A DNA stretch of 23,130 nucleotides from JBIQLO01 sp044464175 (GCA_044464175.1 JBIQLO010000043.1:1-23130), one strand, 5' to 3'. Shown: positions 7,887 to 15,569, counted from the first letter of the stretch. The notes: a model not told the origin generated them from the sequence alone. Made by a program: numbers and translations.

Positions 7887-8417
7887 ATGTGGTATTTCGC
7901 ATACGGCTCCAACCTGAACACCCGTGCCGTCGCCCAGTGGTGCGAGCACTACGATCTGCGCCCGCCCATCATGACCACCTCCCGCCCGGCCATCCTGGAG
8001 AACCATCGCCTCTGTTTTTCCATCTACAGTGAATACTGGGGGGGCGGCATCGCCGACATCATCTACGATCCCGGCAAATCCGTCGCTGGCGCCCTCTACG
8101 ATCTCAGTGAACAGGACCTGCGCACCCTCGACCGCAAGGTGGGCCGAAAGCTCGACTCCGATGGACACGAAATCGGCGCCTATCGCCGCATCAACGTGAG
8201 CGTCACCCCCATCGGCAAGGGCCAGCCCGTCAAGGCCGTCACCTACCAGGGCCTCCGGGGCGACTGCGGCCACATCCCACCCACCCGCCACTACATGGAT
8301 CTGGTCCTCCAGGGCGCCTACATGCACGGCCTCTCCATGATGTGGATCAGCTACCTCCAGAGCTTCCCCACACAGTCCGCCGTCCGCCTCCCCCGTCCCC
8401 CCACGCCCAAACCCTGA
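7887..8417 (+). CDS. Gamma-glutamylcyclotransferase-like (AIG2/GGCT fold) protein
   Basis: A 176-aa GGCT-fold protein. The N-terminal MWYFAYGSNLN contains the YGSN substrate-binding loop (Y6-N9), followed by R/N residues typical of the family and the VAGALYDLSEQDLRTLD strand-helix. Family members cyclise the gamma-glutamyl group of peptides to 5-oxoproline using a Glu in the LDxxEG motif. Here that motif reads LDRKVG, so the expected catalytic Glu is Val85 (codon GTG at 8139-8141). Either another residue serves, or the protein has a different or purely binding role. The start is ATG 7887 with AGGGG five nt upstream; starts at 7845 or 7881 would add residues before the conserved MWYFAYGSN block. 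The C-terminus is Pro-rich and less conserved. Confidence 0.75.
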   Translation: MWYFAYGSNLNTRAVAQWCEHYDLRPPIMTTSRPAILENHRLCFSIYSEYWGGGIADIIYDPGKSVAGALYDLSEQDLRTLDRKVGRKLDSDGHEIGAYRRINVSVTPIGKGQPVKAVTYQGLRGDCGHIPPTRHYMDLVLQGAYMHGLSMMWISYLQSFPTQSAVRLPRPPTPKP

Positions 8418-8569
8418 CATTCCCGCCCGCCCCGCGAGTCAGAGGCCTCCCGCGCAACGGGTGCGTAAAAGGTCAAAGCCTCCCTTCTCGAATCCATTTC
8501 CCCCGTCCTCAACAACTGCTCCGGAATTTCTCCCCAACGCCCCCCTGAAATATTTAAAAAAAATAATCC

Positions 8570-8597
8570 TTGACAAAACCCAAACATTCGCTATACT
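8570..8597 (+). promoter_or_regulatory. Near-consensus sigma70-type promoter for Bax inhibitor-1 gene
   Basis: TTGACA (8570-8575, perfect) and TATACT (8592-8597, one base off consensus) are 16 nt apart, preceded by an AT-rich block that could act as an UP element. Initiation would be near 8604. Confidence 0.75.
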
Positions 8598-8663
8598 ACC
8601 CCATCATGAGCTTTACACTCCACTATGCCAAATCTCCTATCTCTCCCTCCGTCCCTTCCTGTG

Positions 8664-8790
8664 CCAAACGAACCCAAACGAACCCATTCGAACCCGCTCA
8701 AACCCGCCCCCAAACCCCGCTGGCGCTCCGAAATCGCCGATTTCCCGGATTGAACCCAAAATTGCGGATTTCCAAACGAACCCATTTGCA
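8664..8790 (+). repeat. Dispersed leader repeat, copy A
   Basis: Begins AACGAACCCAAACGAACC (8667-8684), continues with CTGGCGCTCC and a perfect inverted repeat GAAATCG-C-CGATTTC (8730-8744), then GAACCCAA and AAACGAACCCA. The same blocks in the same order recur at 22862-22958 on the other strand. The end of the conserved part is about 99 nt before the Bax inhibitor start codon. Confidence 0.7.
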
Positions 8791-8883
8791 GCTTTTGCGT
8801 CTTTCCAGCCCCCGGTTGCCCCCGGCCGATAAAAAGCCAATAATGGGGTGAACCGAATCCTCTATTGCACGAAAGGAACCGAC

Positions 8884-9612
8884 ATGAGCCTATTCCCCAA
8901 CCCCGCCGAGTCCCGCCGCCGCCCATTCGATCTGGACTATTCCGGCCTGAAGGAAAACGTCCTGGGCCGATTCATGAACACCGTCTATGCCTGGATGTGC
9001 GTCGGTCTGGCCGTCACCGCCGTCGTCGCCTTGTGGGTCTCCCAGAATCCCGCCCTCATGAAAACCGCCCTCAGTGGCGGGGGGTTCCTGCTGCTGCTGA
9101 TTGCTGAACTGGCCCTGGTGGTCGCCATCGGACGCGCCGTCAATAAAATCAGCGCCACCGTCGCCACGCTCCTGTTCCTTCTTTTTGCCGCCCTCAATGG
9201 CCTGACCCTCTCGGCCATTTTCGTCCTCTACGCCTTACCCACCATCGGCGCTGCCTTCCTCGTCACCGCCGGCATGTTCGGCGCCATGAGCGTCGTCGGC
9301 TTCGTCACCAAAACCGATCTCACCCGCTTCGGCAGCCTGCTGTTCATGGCCCTGATCGGCTTCATCCTCGCCACGGTGGTCAACTATTTCGTCGCCAGCA
9401 CCCTCCTGGGCTGGATCATCACTTACGCCGGCGTCGTCCTGTTCATGGGCCTGACCGTCTACGACACCCAGCGCCTCAAGTACATGGCCTACCAGGTCCA
9501 GGGCAATGCCGCCCTCGCCTCCCGCATGAGCATCGTTGGCTCCCTCATCCTCTATCTGGACTTCATCAACCTCTTCATCCTGATCCTCCGCATCATGGGC
9601 GACCGCCGGTAA
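8884..9612 (+). CDS. Bax inhibitor-1/YccA family membrane protein
   Basis: A 242-aa integral membrane protein with seven hydrophobic segments after a ~35-residue soluble N-terminus (FDLDYSGLKENVLGRFMNTVYAWM). The C-terminal YDTQRLKYMAYQ and the final LYLDFINLFILILRIMG segment are signatures of the UPF0005/BI-1 family. Studied relatives act as pH-sensitive calcium leak channels or modulate membrane proteases such as FtsH; which applies here is unknown. The ATG at 8884 is chosen because AAAGGA (8872-8877) lies six nt upstream; a GTG at 8848 has no such site. It is monocistronic: a strong promoter lies far upstream and it converges on the GH123-like gene with only 25 nt between stop codons. Confidence 0.93.
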   Translation: MSLFPNPAESRRRPFDLDYSGLKENVLGRFMNTVYAWMCVGLAVTAVVALWVSQNPALMKTALSGGGFLLLLIAELALVVAIGRAVNKISATVATLLFLLFAALNGLTLSAIFVLYALPTIGAAFLVTAGMFGAMSVVGFVTKTDLTRFGSLLFMALIGFILATVVNYFVASTLLGWIITYAGVVLFMGLTVYDTQRLKYMAYQVQGNAALASRMSIVGSLILYLDFINLFILILRIMGDRR

Positions 9613-9615
9613 ACC

Positions 9616-9650
9616 GCAGGGTGGGCCTCGGCCCAACTTACCGGCCCTGC
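9616..9650. terminator. Possible shared structure between convergent genes
   Basis: GCAGGG (9616-9621) and CCCTGC (9645-9650) enclose a smaller TGGGC-CTCG-GCCCA hairpin (9622-9635). The outer arm lies inside the last codons of the minus-strand gene. It could serve as a bidirectional terminator; no T-tract is present. Confidence 0.35.
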
Positions 9651-12600
9651 AGCCGGAGAATCAGTTCCGCTGCCTTCTGCCGGGCCAGTTCCGCCTGACT
9701 CGGATCATGACTCAACGCCCCGACGATCCGTTGGGGCGTTGAGTCCAGAAAGGCCTGCGCTTCCTTCACCGTCGCCACATCCGCCTTTGTTGATTTCAGC
9801 GCCGCCTTCAGCGCGGCCAGGTACTTCACATCATCAATGCCCTCCCGCAACGCTTCATACCGGATCGAGCCCACCGGCCGGTTTCCCGCGTTGTAGACCA
9901 GCGCTCCGGCCGGCGTCGTCTTCCACGATCCCACCCCATAGAACCCGCCCGGCCCGTTCATGTAGTTGTACAGCCCCACGCAATCCACCCGCTGCTCCCA
10001 TCCCTTCCAGGCATGGAGCCGGTAGTACCCATACAGGTTCACCCGCAGGTTCGTGTCGCAGTTGTAAAACCAGATCCCCTTGCCTTCCTGCCGCAACTTC
10101 TGCATCGTCTTGATGTAGACCGGATCACTCCAGTACGCCCCCCAGAAGCAGAAGCTGCTGGCGTATTGCGCCATCTCCATAATCTGCTCCGGCTTCTGAC
10201 GCGACGCCCCCAGCGTGATGTTCAGCACCATCTTCGGGCATGCCTGCCGCGCCACCCGCAGCGATGCCACCACCTCCTCCTGGTCCGGCAGCTTGGGCTC
10301 ATCCCACAACTCCACGTCATAGCTTCCCGGCTCCAGTCCCCCGGCCGCCATCGTCTTCTCCACATACTGCAGCCATTGCGTCAGCGCCCGCTCCCACTGG
10401 GCCGATCCCACCTTGAATTTCTTCCCCATCCACTGGTTGTACGCCGTGTTGTAAACCGAGAACGCAAGGATGATCCGCGGCGCCTGCTCCAGCTTCAGTT
10501 CCTTCGTCCACTGGGCGTATTTCCCAAGCGTCTCCACCACCCCGTTCGCCTTCGACTCCGTGAGATTCCCCTCGCTATCGAACTTGGCGCTGAACGCCCA
10601 GGGGCTCATCTGCAGCACCGTGTTCCCATGCTCGGCCAAATCCTGGAAAAACGCCTTGTTCGGTGCGGCATCCATCAGCCACACCGGCTGTGCCGGTTCC
10701 CGGCTGAGCGTGATCGGCCAGACTTCCAGCGACACCGGCACATCCTGCATCGGCCCGTGATACTGCCATCCCTTCTCCAGCTTGTACTGCGCGGGCTCGC
10801 TCAGCGGGATCACCCGAAGCGTCCCCTTGTAGGTTCCCGGCTGGATATCCCGGCAGTCAAATGTGAACCAGACGATCCCCGACTCCTTCGGCGGAACTGT
10901 GACCGTCCGCGCGATCCCCATCGGGGCCAGCGGATCAAACTGCTGTTCCGGATTTGCCGAATCCCCATCTTTCACGCGAATCGCCTCGAACTCATGAATC
11001 TGCCCGGCCGGGAACGCCTGGTCCGAGCTTCCTTTCAGCCCCGCCACCTCAATGCCATTGTCCAACGACCCAAATAGCACCACCCGATAGCTTTCTGTCC
11101 GGTCAGTCAGATTCGTGATCGCCACCGGCAGCGACTCAAACTCATTGATCGACGCCTGCAGCGCGATCGGCTCCATCCTGGCCGACAGCTTCTCCGGCAC
11201 AAACGGAACGGTGAACCGGGCGGTCGGGGAGACCCGCGTCACCACAAACGGCCGCGACCCCAGCGGCGCCACGTCAATCTTCTTCTGAATGGCGGCCAGC
11301 TTCACAAAAGCAGCCTGCCACTGCGATCCGGTCATGGGCGACTTGCTCGTCGCTTTCAGCCCCATGAGTTGCTTTTCCAGATCGGCCCACACCACCGCCT
11401 CACCACCGATCTCCTTGCCCGCCGTCAGCGACTTTTCGGCCTGGCCGATGCGCTGCCGCATATTGTCCGCCAGGCTGCCCACGACCAGCACGCCGAAATG
11501 CGACCGATCCCGGAAATTGCCTCCGGAGAAGGACCAGGAGCTATGCTCGGCCTTTCCCGCATACCGATCGCGGCAGACGTTGAACCGCAGCGACTCCCCG
11601 GCCGCCGGTCGCCCCGTCAGGCCCAGCGTCTCCCAAGGCAGCTCCAGTTCCACAGTCCAACCCTTTTCGGATCGCCCCGTGGCGCACGACCAGGCCTGGT
11701 AGTCGGAGGCTTGTGCCTTCTTGGCGCTCTCCCCCCAGGTCATCTGCTTGATCCCCCGGGCGTTCACAATGAACTGGTGCAAGGGCAGGCTCGATTGCCC
11801 GTTGTCCACGAAGACCTCGATGCTGTCGTCGGCATACACCTCCTGTCCATCCTTGGTCGCCTTCAGCCGCATCTTGTCCGGCGCCGGCTCATCGCACTGG
11901 ACCGCCACATATAATCCCTTTTGCCCGGCCAGCACCTTGAATCGCGTCTGCGTTTGCGCGGAGACATCCTGCTTGAGTTGCCGGAATCCTTCATTCCAAT
12001 CGCCCGCCTGCCACGGGGAATCCTCCAATTGCCCATCCACCTTCGGCGCTGCATCACCGAGCGGCGCGGCCGTCACGCGCGGCGCCTGGGTCGACTCCGG
12101 TTCGTCGGCCCCCTTCGACGTCAGCAGCCCGGCCAAAGACGCCGCCTTTTTCTGGATGACGACATTGTCCACCAGCAGATACGTCCCCGGCTGCTCCGTC
12201 AGGCCGTATTGCTCGCTAGTGTACAGGTTCACCATGAGAACCGCGCGATTGGTGTCGGCGCCGGTCTTGAATGTGCCGCGATAGGCAACCCAATCCTTGC
12301 CGATATTGACGCCCCCTGGCACTGTCTTGCCGCGTGTGAAACTGTCATAACCGACATCTTTGCCGTGATAGAGCGTGACGCCGAACCCCACCTTTTTGAC
12401 CGTACCGCGCATCTCCAGTGAAAATTCATAGGTGGTGTTTGGCTCCACCTTCATCGCCTTGCGCCCATCCTGCAGGTCGTATCCCGTGGCCCCGCCGATG
12501 GCCAGAATGGGATGCATCGTCTTGCGTCCCGCCTTGTCCGTCACATAGCGGTCCAGGTCGATCCGGTAGCACTGGTTTCCTGGAATCACCTCCGTGAACA

Positions 12601-12778
12601 CGCTCCCATGCGAATCCAGCAGCTTGTGATCCTTGTCATCCCGCGCTGAACGCAGATAAAACTCCGACAGGTCCTTTTGGTCCAAGGTGCCGTTGCGAAT
12701 CAGGTTTGTTTGCCCCTGTGCCCCGGTGGACAGACAGAACATGATCGCCGTGGTGTAGATCAGTGATCGAAGCTTCAT
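9638..12778 (-). CDS. Large secreted GH123-like glycoside hydrolase with CBM4/9-type and CBM9-like domains
   Basis: A 1046-aa exported protein. A signal peptide (residues 1-~23, ending GAQGQ) is followed by a CBM4/9-like beta-sandwich (~25-200, starting NLIRNGTLD, ending LLVDNVVIQKK), a CBM9-like domain (~225-455; APKVDGQLEDSPW, LYVAVQCDEP, DDSIEVFVD), a helical linker, a beta-sandwich (~545-720), and a barrel resembling the DUF4091/GH123 catalytic domain (~730-1000). The barrel has ELWDEP with the Asp-Glu pair D826-E827, the kind of pair used in substrate-assisted catalysis by GH123 hexosaminidases, and RYEALREGIDDVKYL near the end, typical of DUF4091. Substrate is not certain; an amino sugar is a reasonable guess. 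The start at 12778 has AAGAGGAA about five nt upstream and opens directly into the signal peptide. It is the last gene of the lacI operon, 63 nt after a pseudopilin. Confidence 0.87.
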   Translation of the reverse strand: MKLRSLIYTTAIMFCLSTGAQGQTNLIRNGTLDQKDLSEFYLRSARDDKDHKLLDSHGSVFTEVIPGNQCYRIDLDRYVTDKAGRKTMHPILAIGGATGYDLQDGRKAMKVEPNTTYEFSLEMRGTVKKVGFGVTLYHGKDVGYDSFTRGKTVPGGVNIGKDWVAYRGTFKTGADTNRAVLMVNLYTSEQYGLTEQPGTYLLVDNVVIQKKAASLAGLLTSKGADEPESTQAPRVTAAPLGDAAPKVDGQLEDSPWQAGDWNEGFRQLKQDVSAQTQTRFKVLAGQKGLYVAVQCDEPAPDKMRLKATKDGQEVYADDSIEVFVDNGQSSLPLHQFIVNARGIKQMTWGESAKKAQASDYQAWSCATGRSEKGWTVELELPWETLGLTGRPAAGESLRFNVCRDRYAGKAEHSSWSFSGGNFRDRSHFGVLVVGSLADNMRQRIGQAEKSLTAGKEIGGEAVVWADLEKQLMGLKATSKSPMTGSQWQAAFVKLAAIQKKIDVAPLGSRPFVVTRVSPTARFTVPFVPEKLSARMEPIALQASINEFESLPVAITNLTDRTESYRVVLFGSLDNGIEVAGLKGSSDQAFPAGQIHEFEAIRVKDGDSANPEQQFDPLAPMGIARTVTVPPKESGIVWFTFDCRDIQPGTYKGTLRVIPLSEPAQYKLEKGWQYHGPMQDVPVSLEVWPITLSREPAQPVWLMDAAPNKAFFQDLAEHGNTVLQMSPWAFSAKFDSEGNLTESKANGVVETLGKYAQWTKELKLEQAPRIILAFSVYNTAYNQWMGKKFKVGSAQWERALTQWLQYVEKTMAAGGLEPGSYDVELWDEPKLPDQEEVVASLRVARQACPKMVLNITLGASRQKPEQIMEMAQYASSFCFWGAYWSDPVYIKTMQKLRQEGKGIWFYNCDTNLRVNLYGYYRLHAWKGWEQRVDCVGLYNYMNGPGGFYGVGSWKTTPAGALVYNAGNRPVGSIRYEALREGIDDVKYLAALKAALKSTKADVATVKEAQAFLDSTPQRIVGALSHDPSQAELARQKAAELILRLQGR

Positions 12779-12841
12779 GAGGTTCCTCTTGCATGTGTGG
12801 CCAAATGAGCCGACGCGCATCCTGCCGGAGCGTTATTTGAG

Positions 12842-13765
12842 TTATTTGATCAGCCAGTAGCAGGGGTACGCCGGATCAGGCCCGTCGCTGTAAATTTTGC
12901 CCAGCGTGTTGTAGATCGTGTAAGGGTCATTGGCATTGGAGGCGTGCTCGGTGGTCACATGCCCGTCCACCCATAGCACGTTGCACCCGCCGCTGGAGTG
13001 CCAGGGCCAGGCCACATAGGCGGTCGTGTTCGACTTGGCGGAAAAAGCATTGATATAGTGCGAAGGATTGCTCGGTTTGCCCACGTCGATCCGCGCTGCC
13101 TCGGCGACCATGATCGTCTGCCCCGGCCGGCGCACCTGATTGTTCTTCACCCAGTCATTGACCACGCCATTGTGGGCGTGATTTTGTACCCAGGTGAAGC
13201 CGGCGCTCAAACCGCCGCCGAGGATCGTGCTGTAGCCATAGTCAATGATGCCGTAGCGAAATCGGAACGACGGAGACCTGTCATCATAGGTGGACCACAT
13301 GCTCGGGCAGAACACGACCCGGCTGTACAGAAGCGTGGAACTGTAGCTTGAATCGGTCGTTCCAGGCAGGTAGCGCTCATAGACCAGCCGCTGAAACCAG
13401 CGGCTCTTTTCATCCGGCCAGCCGTTGACAGGGTCTTTCCACGTGGCCGAGGCGCTGGCGTCAGTGGTCAGCTGCACTCTCGGAAAATATCCTCGGTTGT
13501 CATTGCAGTACATCGCCATCGCCAGCCCAACCTGCTTCAGGTTCGAAGCGCACTGGATCGTCTTGGCCGCCTCCCGCGCCTTGTTCAGGGCCGGCAGCAG
13601 CATTGCGATCAGGACGCTGATGATTCCGATGACAACAAGCAACTCAACCAGAGTAAAACCGGCCGGACGGACCGGCGCCGCCCCCACAGCGGGGCCATAC
13701 GGTTGGTCTGGCTGCCCGCCTGCGGCCGATTCCGCTCGAAGTACGATGAAAGAGAGGCTGGTCAT
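12842..13765 (-). CDS. Pilin-like protein with long leader (prepilin cleavage domain)
   Basis: A 307-aa pseudopilin-like protein. The prepilin peptidase site is G36 before FTLVELLVVIGIISVLIAMLLPALNKAREAAK. The leader is unusually long (36 residues, Gly/Pro/Ala-rich) against six in its two neighbours in this window; yet the ATG at 13765 has a perfect GGAGG (13770-13774) four nt upstream and the short gap after the previous gene argues for it. The C-terminal motif is HSSGGCNVLWVDGHV, one residue longer than the standard H-X9-DG. It lies 33 nt after the preceding pseudopilin and 63 nt before the GH123-like gene, all in one direction. The last codons carry a 9-nt tandem duplication covering the stop. 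Probably exported and possibly assembled with its pseudopilin neighbour. Confidence 0.88.
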   Translation of the reverse strand: MTSLSFIVLRAESAAGGQPDQPYGPAVGAAPVRPAGFTLVELLVVIGIISVLIAMLLPALNKAREAAKTIQCASNLKQVGLAMAMYCNDNRGYFPRVQLTTDASASATWKDPVNGWPDEKSRWFQRLVYERYLPGTTDSSYSSTLLYSRVVFCPSMWSTYDDRSPSFRFRYGIIDYGYSTILGGGLSAGFTWVQNHAHNGVVNDWVKNNQVRRPGQTIMVAEAARIDVGKPSNPSHYINAFSAKSNTTAYVAWPWHSSGGCNVLWVDGHVTTEHASNANDPYTIYNTLGKIYSDGPDPAYPCYWLIK

Positions 13766-13798
13766 GGTTCCTCCGCTATTGATGGCCCCAATCCCCTG

Positions 13799-14452
13799 TC
13801 ATGGCAGAAACGTAAATTCCGTCTGTGCCTGCTTCTTCTTCGCCGTCACAACATGCCCGTCCAGAAACAGATGATTTGCCCCGGCCGGATGGACACCGTA
13901 ATTGATGGCATCAAACCACTTAAAGCCCCACTTCGATTCAAAATAGTAATATCCGCTGGCTCGCAGGGGGGATTCACCCTGGCCATTGGCATCGGCAAAG
14001 ACCACCGTACGGCTTGGCTCTCGAACCCGGTTAAGCTTGCCCCACGGCACCGCGGCGGCATTCACCGCCAATGAGCAGTTATAGGCGTAGTCAATTGAGT
14101 AACCCGCGTAGCCGGAAAGGTTTTCCGGGCAGTCAATGAGGCTGCCCTTCCAGTAATCCCCCGACTGCCAGCGAATATTCAGGTACTTGGGGGGATCGTT
14201 AAAATCACCGCCGCTGGAATACCACGGCCGGCTGTCGGTCGGATTGTTGATGTAGTTGAAAAAATGCCCCCGGCTATCATTGAGGTACATTTGCAGGACC
14301 AGCCCCACCTGCCGCAGGTTGCTCATGCATTGTACGCTTTTGGCCTGCTGGCGCGCCTTGTTCAAGGCCGGCAGCAGCATTGCGATCAGGACGCTGATGA
14401 TCCCGATGACCACAAGCAGCTCGACGAGCGTGAATCCTTTTGGACGTTTCAC
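13799..14452 (-). CDS. Pilin-like protein (H-X9-DG), translationally coupled to lacI
   Basis: A 217-aa pseudopilin-like protein. The leader MKRPKG is followed by FTLVELLVVIGIISVLIAMLLPALNKARQQAKSVQC, and the C-terminal HPAGANHLFLDGHV is an exact H-X9-DG motif. The frame is open back to 14722, but the extra ~90 residues would lie inside lacI and look like noise. The GTG at 14452 shares GTGA with the lacI stop codon, has GGAGA six nt upstream, and gives the same six-residue leader as the pseudopilin at 939; I therefore take GTG 14452 as the start. A 36-nt stretch of its N-terminal helix codons is identical to that of the next pseudopilin. Function inferred from family only. Confidence 0.88.
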   Translation of the reverse strand: MKRPKGFTLVELLVVIGIISVLIAMLLPALNKARQQAKSVQCMSNLRQVGLVLQMYLNDSRGHFFNYINNPTDSRPWYSSGGDFNDPPKYLNIRWQSGDYWKGSLIDCPENLSGYAGYSIDYAYNCSLAVNAAAVPWGKLNRVREPSRTVVFADANGQGESPLRASGYYYFESKWGFKWFDAINYGVHPAGANHLFLDGHVVTAKKKQAQTEFTFLP

Positions 14453-15534
14453 GAGAGTTCTCCGGTTCTGGATTCCCCCTGGGCCACGGGACACGGCCCG
14501 CACGAAGCCCGTTCGATGATCCGTCCGCGCACTGCCAGCGTGCGGTAGGGGCGGGTCGGCTCCTGGATACGTGAAAGCAGCAACTCCGCCGCCGAGCGTC
14601 CCAGTTCCTCCATTGGCCAGTCGTACGCGGTAATTGGCGGGTGCATGTAATGCAGCAGCCGATCCGTGATCCCCACGACGCTCAGGTCCCCCGGAATGGA
14701 CCAGCCCAGCCGCTGCGCCCACTCCACCAGCCCGATCGCGTATCGATACCGCAAAATGGCGGCGGTCGGTCGATTGGGTCCCAGCGCCATGAGCGCCCGG
14801 ACATACGTCTCGAGCACCTGGTTGTAATTGTTGTCGTTGATCGCTCTGGGACGACAGAGCTCACCCAACCTCCCGTCCATCGGCAGTCTCAGGTGGGATG
14901 CCTCGGCCAGAAAGGTTTCTGAATAGTGGTCACCATAAAGCTCATTGCCGAAAAAGACGATTCGGCGATGCCCCAATCCCATCAAATAGCGTAGGGAACT
15001 GCTCATCGCATCCGAGATGCTGCACAACGCCAGATCCCCCGGAAGGGCCATATTCGAGCCATTATCCAGCCCTACCAGCGGCAGTCGCCGGCCCAGTGGT
15101 GTCGCCACGCTGGATGGCAGCCGCCCCATGACGACCACGCCGGCGGTTTGCGGATCCTCCAGCACCTCCGGCGCCGGATCATGCTGGCAATTCCATTGCG
15201 CGTAGTAGAGCCGGTATCCGGCCGCGGCAAACCAGCGATGGAGGCTGTTGATTAGCTTGCCGTACTGCTCAAAATCCCCATGCACGTCAGCCACCACATC
15301 CACGGCCGTCAAAAAAGCGATCGCCTTGACGCTCCGGGCCGATGGGCCCTGGTCTGTGGATTTTCTGCTGCGGCGACGGCGGGGGGTGTATCCCAGACGC
15401 TCCACCACTTCCAACACCCGCCGGCGTGTCTCTTCGGTAGGAATGGCATTGTCCCGCAGGACACGCGAAACCGTTGTGACGGAGACGCCCGCTTCCTGGG
15501 CTACATCGCGCATGCTGGAGGGGGTTTTCGACAT
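14449..15534 (-). CDS. LacI-family transcriptional regulator
   Basis: A 361-aa regulator. Residues ~8-55 are the LacI helix-turn-helix and hinge helix (MRDVAQEAGVSVTTVSRVLRDN, then RRRVLEVVERLGYTPRRRR); the rest is a periplasmic-binding-protein-like sensor (VKAIAFLTAV, GVVVMGRLP, LMGLGHRRIVFFG, SVVGITD). Such proteins bind a sugar and release or grip an operator. It is the first gene of a four-gene operon ending in a secreted GH123-like protein, so it probably senses a product of that enzyme's glycan and controls its own operon. A promoter and a palindrome lie just upstream. No good Shine-Dalgarno sequence precedes the ATG, suggesting weak translation, whereas its stop overlaps the start of the next gene. 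Confidence 0.93.
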   Translation of the reverse strand: MSKTPSSMRDVAQEAGVSVTTVSRVLRDNAIPTEETRRRVLEVVERLGYTPRRRRSRKSTDQGPSARSVKAIAFLTAVDVVADVHGDFEQYGKLINSLHRWFAAAGYRLYYAQWNCQHDPAPEVLEDPQTAGVVVMGRLPSSVATPLGRRLPLVGLDNGSNMALPGDLALCSISDAMSSSLRYLMGLGHRRIVFFGNELYGDHYSETFLAEASHLRLPMDGRLGELCRPRAINDNNYNQVLETYVRALMALGPNRPTAAILRYRYAIGLVEWAQRLGWSIPGDLSVVGITDRLLHYMHPPITAYDWPMEELGRSAAELLLSRIQEPTRPYRTLAVRGRIIERASCGPCPVAQGESRTGELS

Positions 15535-15539
15535 GGTGT

Positions 15540-15552
15540 TTAACTGGGTTAA
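15540..15552. promoter_or_regulatory. Palindrome between lacI promoter and start codon
   Basis: TTAAC-TGG-GTTAA is a perfect 5-bp inverted repeat, 5 nt upstream of the lacI ATG and inside the predicted leader. It is a candidate autoregulatory operator, although it lacks the central CG usual for LacI-family sites. Confidence 0.3.
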
Positions 15553-15569
15553 GCCAGGTGAATGGCGCG

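Larger units (their letters stand above)
8418..8883. other. Long leader/intergenic region with promoter and dispersed repeat
   Basis: 466 nt without a trusted gene. It contains an AT-rich stretch (8547-8569), a near-consensus promoter (8570-8597) and the repeat copy A (8664-8790). A short open frame from ATG 8606 to 8851 is merely the translation of the repeat. The transcript leader before the Bax inhibitor gene would be about 280 nt. Confidence 0.5.

Noticed and set aside
8606..8851. Small ORF after the strong promoter at 8570
   Set aside because: No ribosome site, and its sequence is just the translation of the dispersed repeat, whose other copy is conserved at the DNA level, not specifically in protein.
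14453..14722. N-terminal extension of the pseudopilin up to 14722
   Set aside because: It lies inside lacI, has no pilin features, and a GTG with a good ribosome site sits exactly at the expected leader position.
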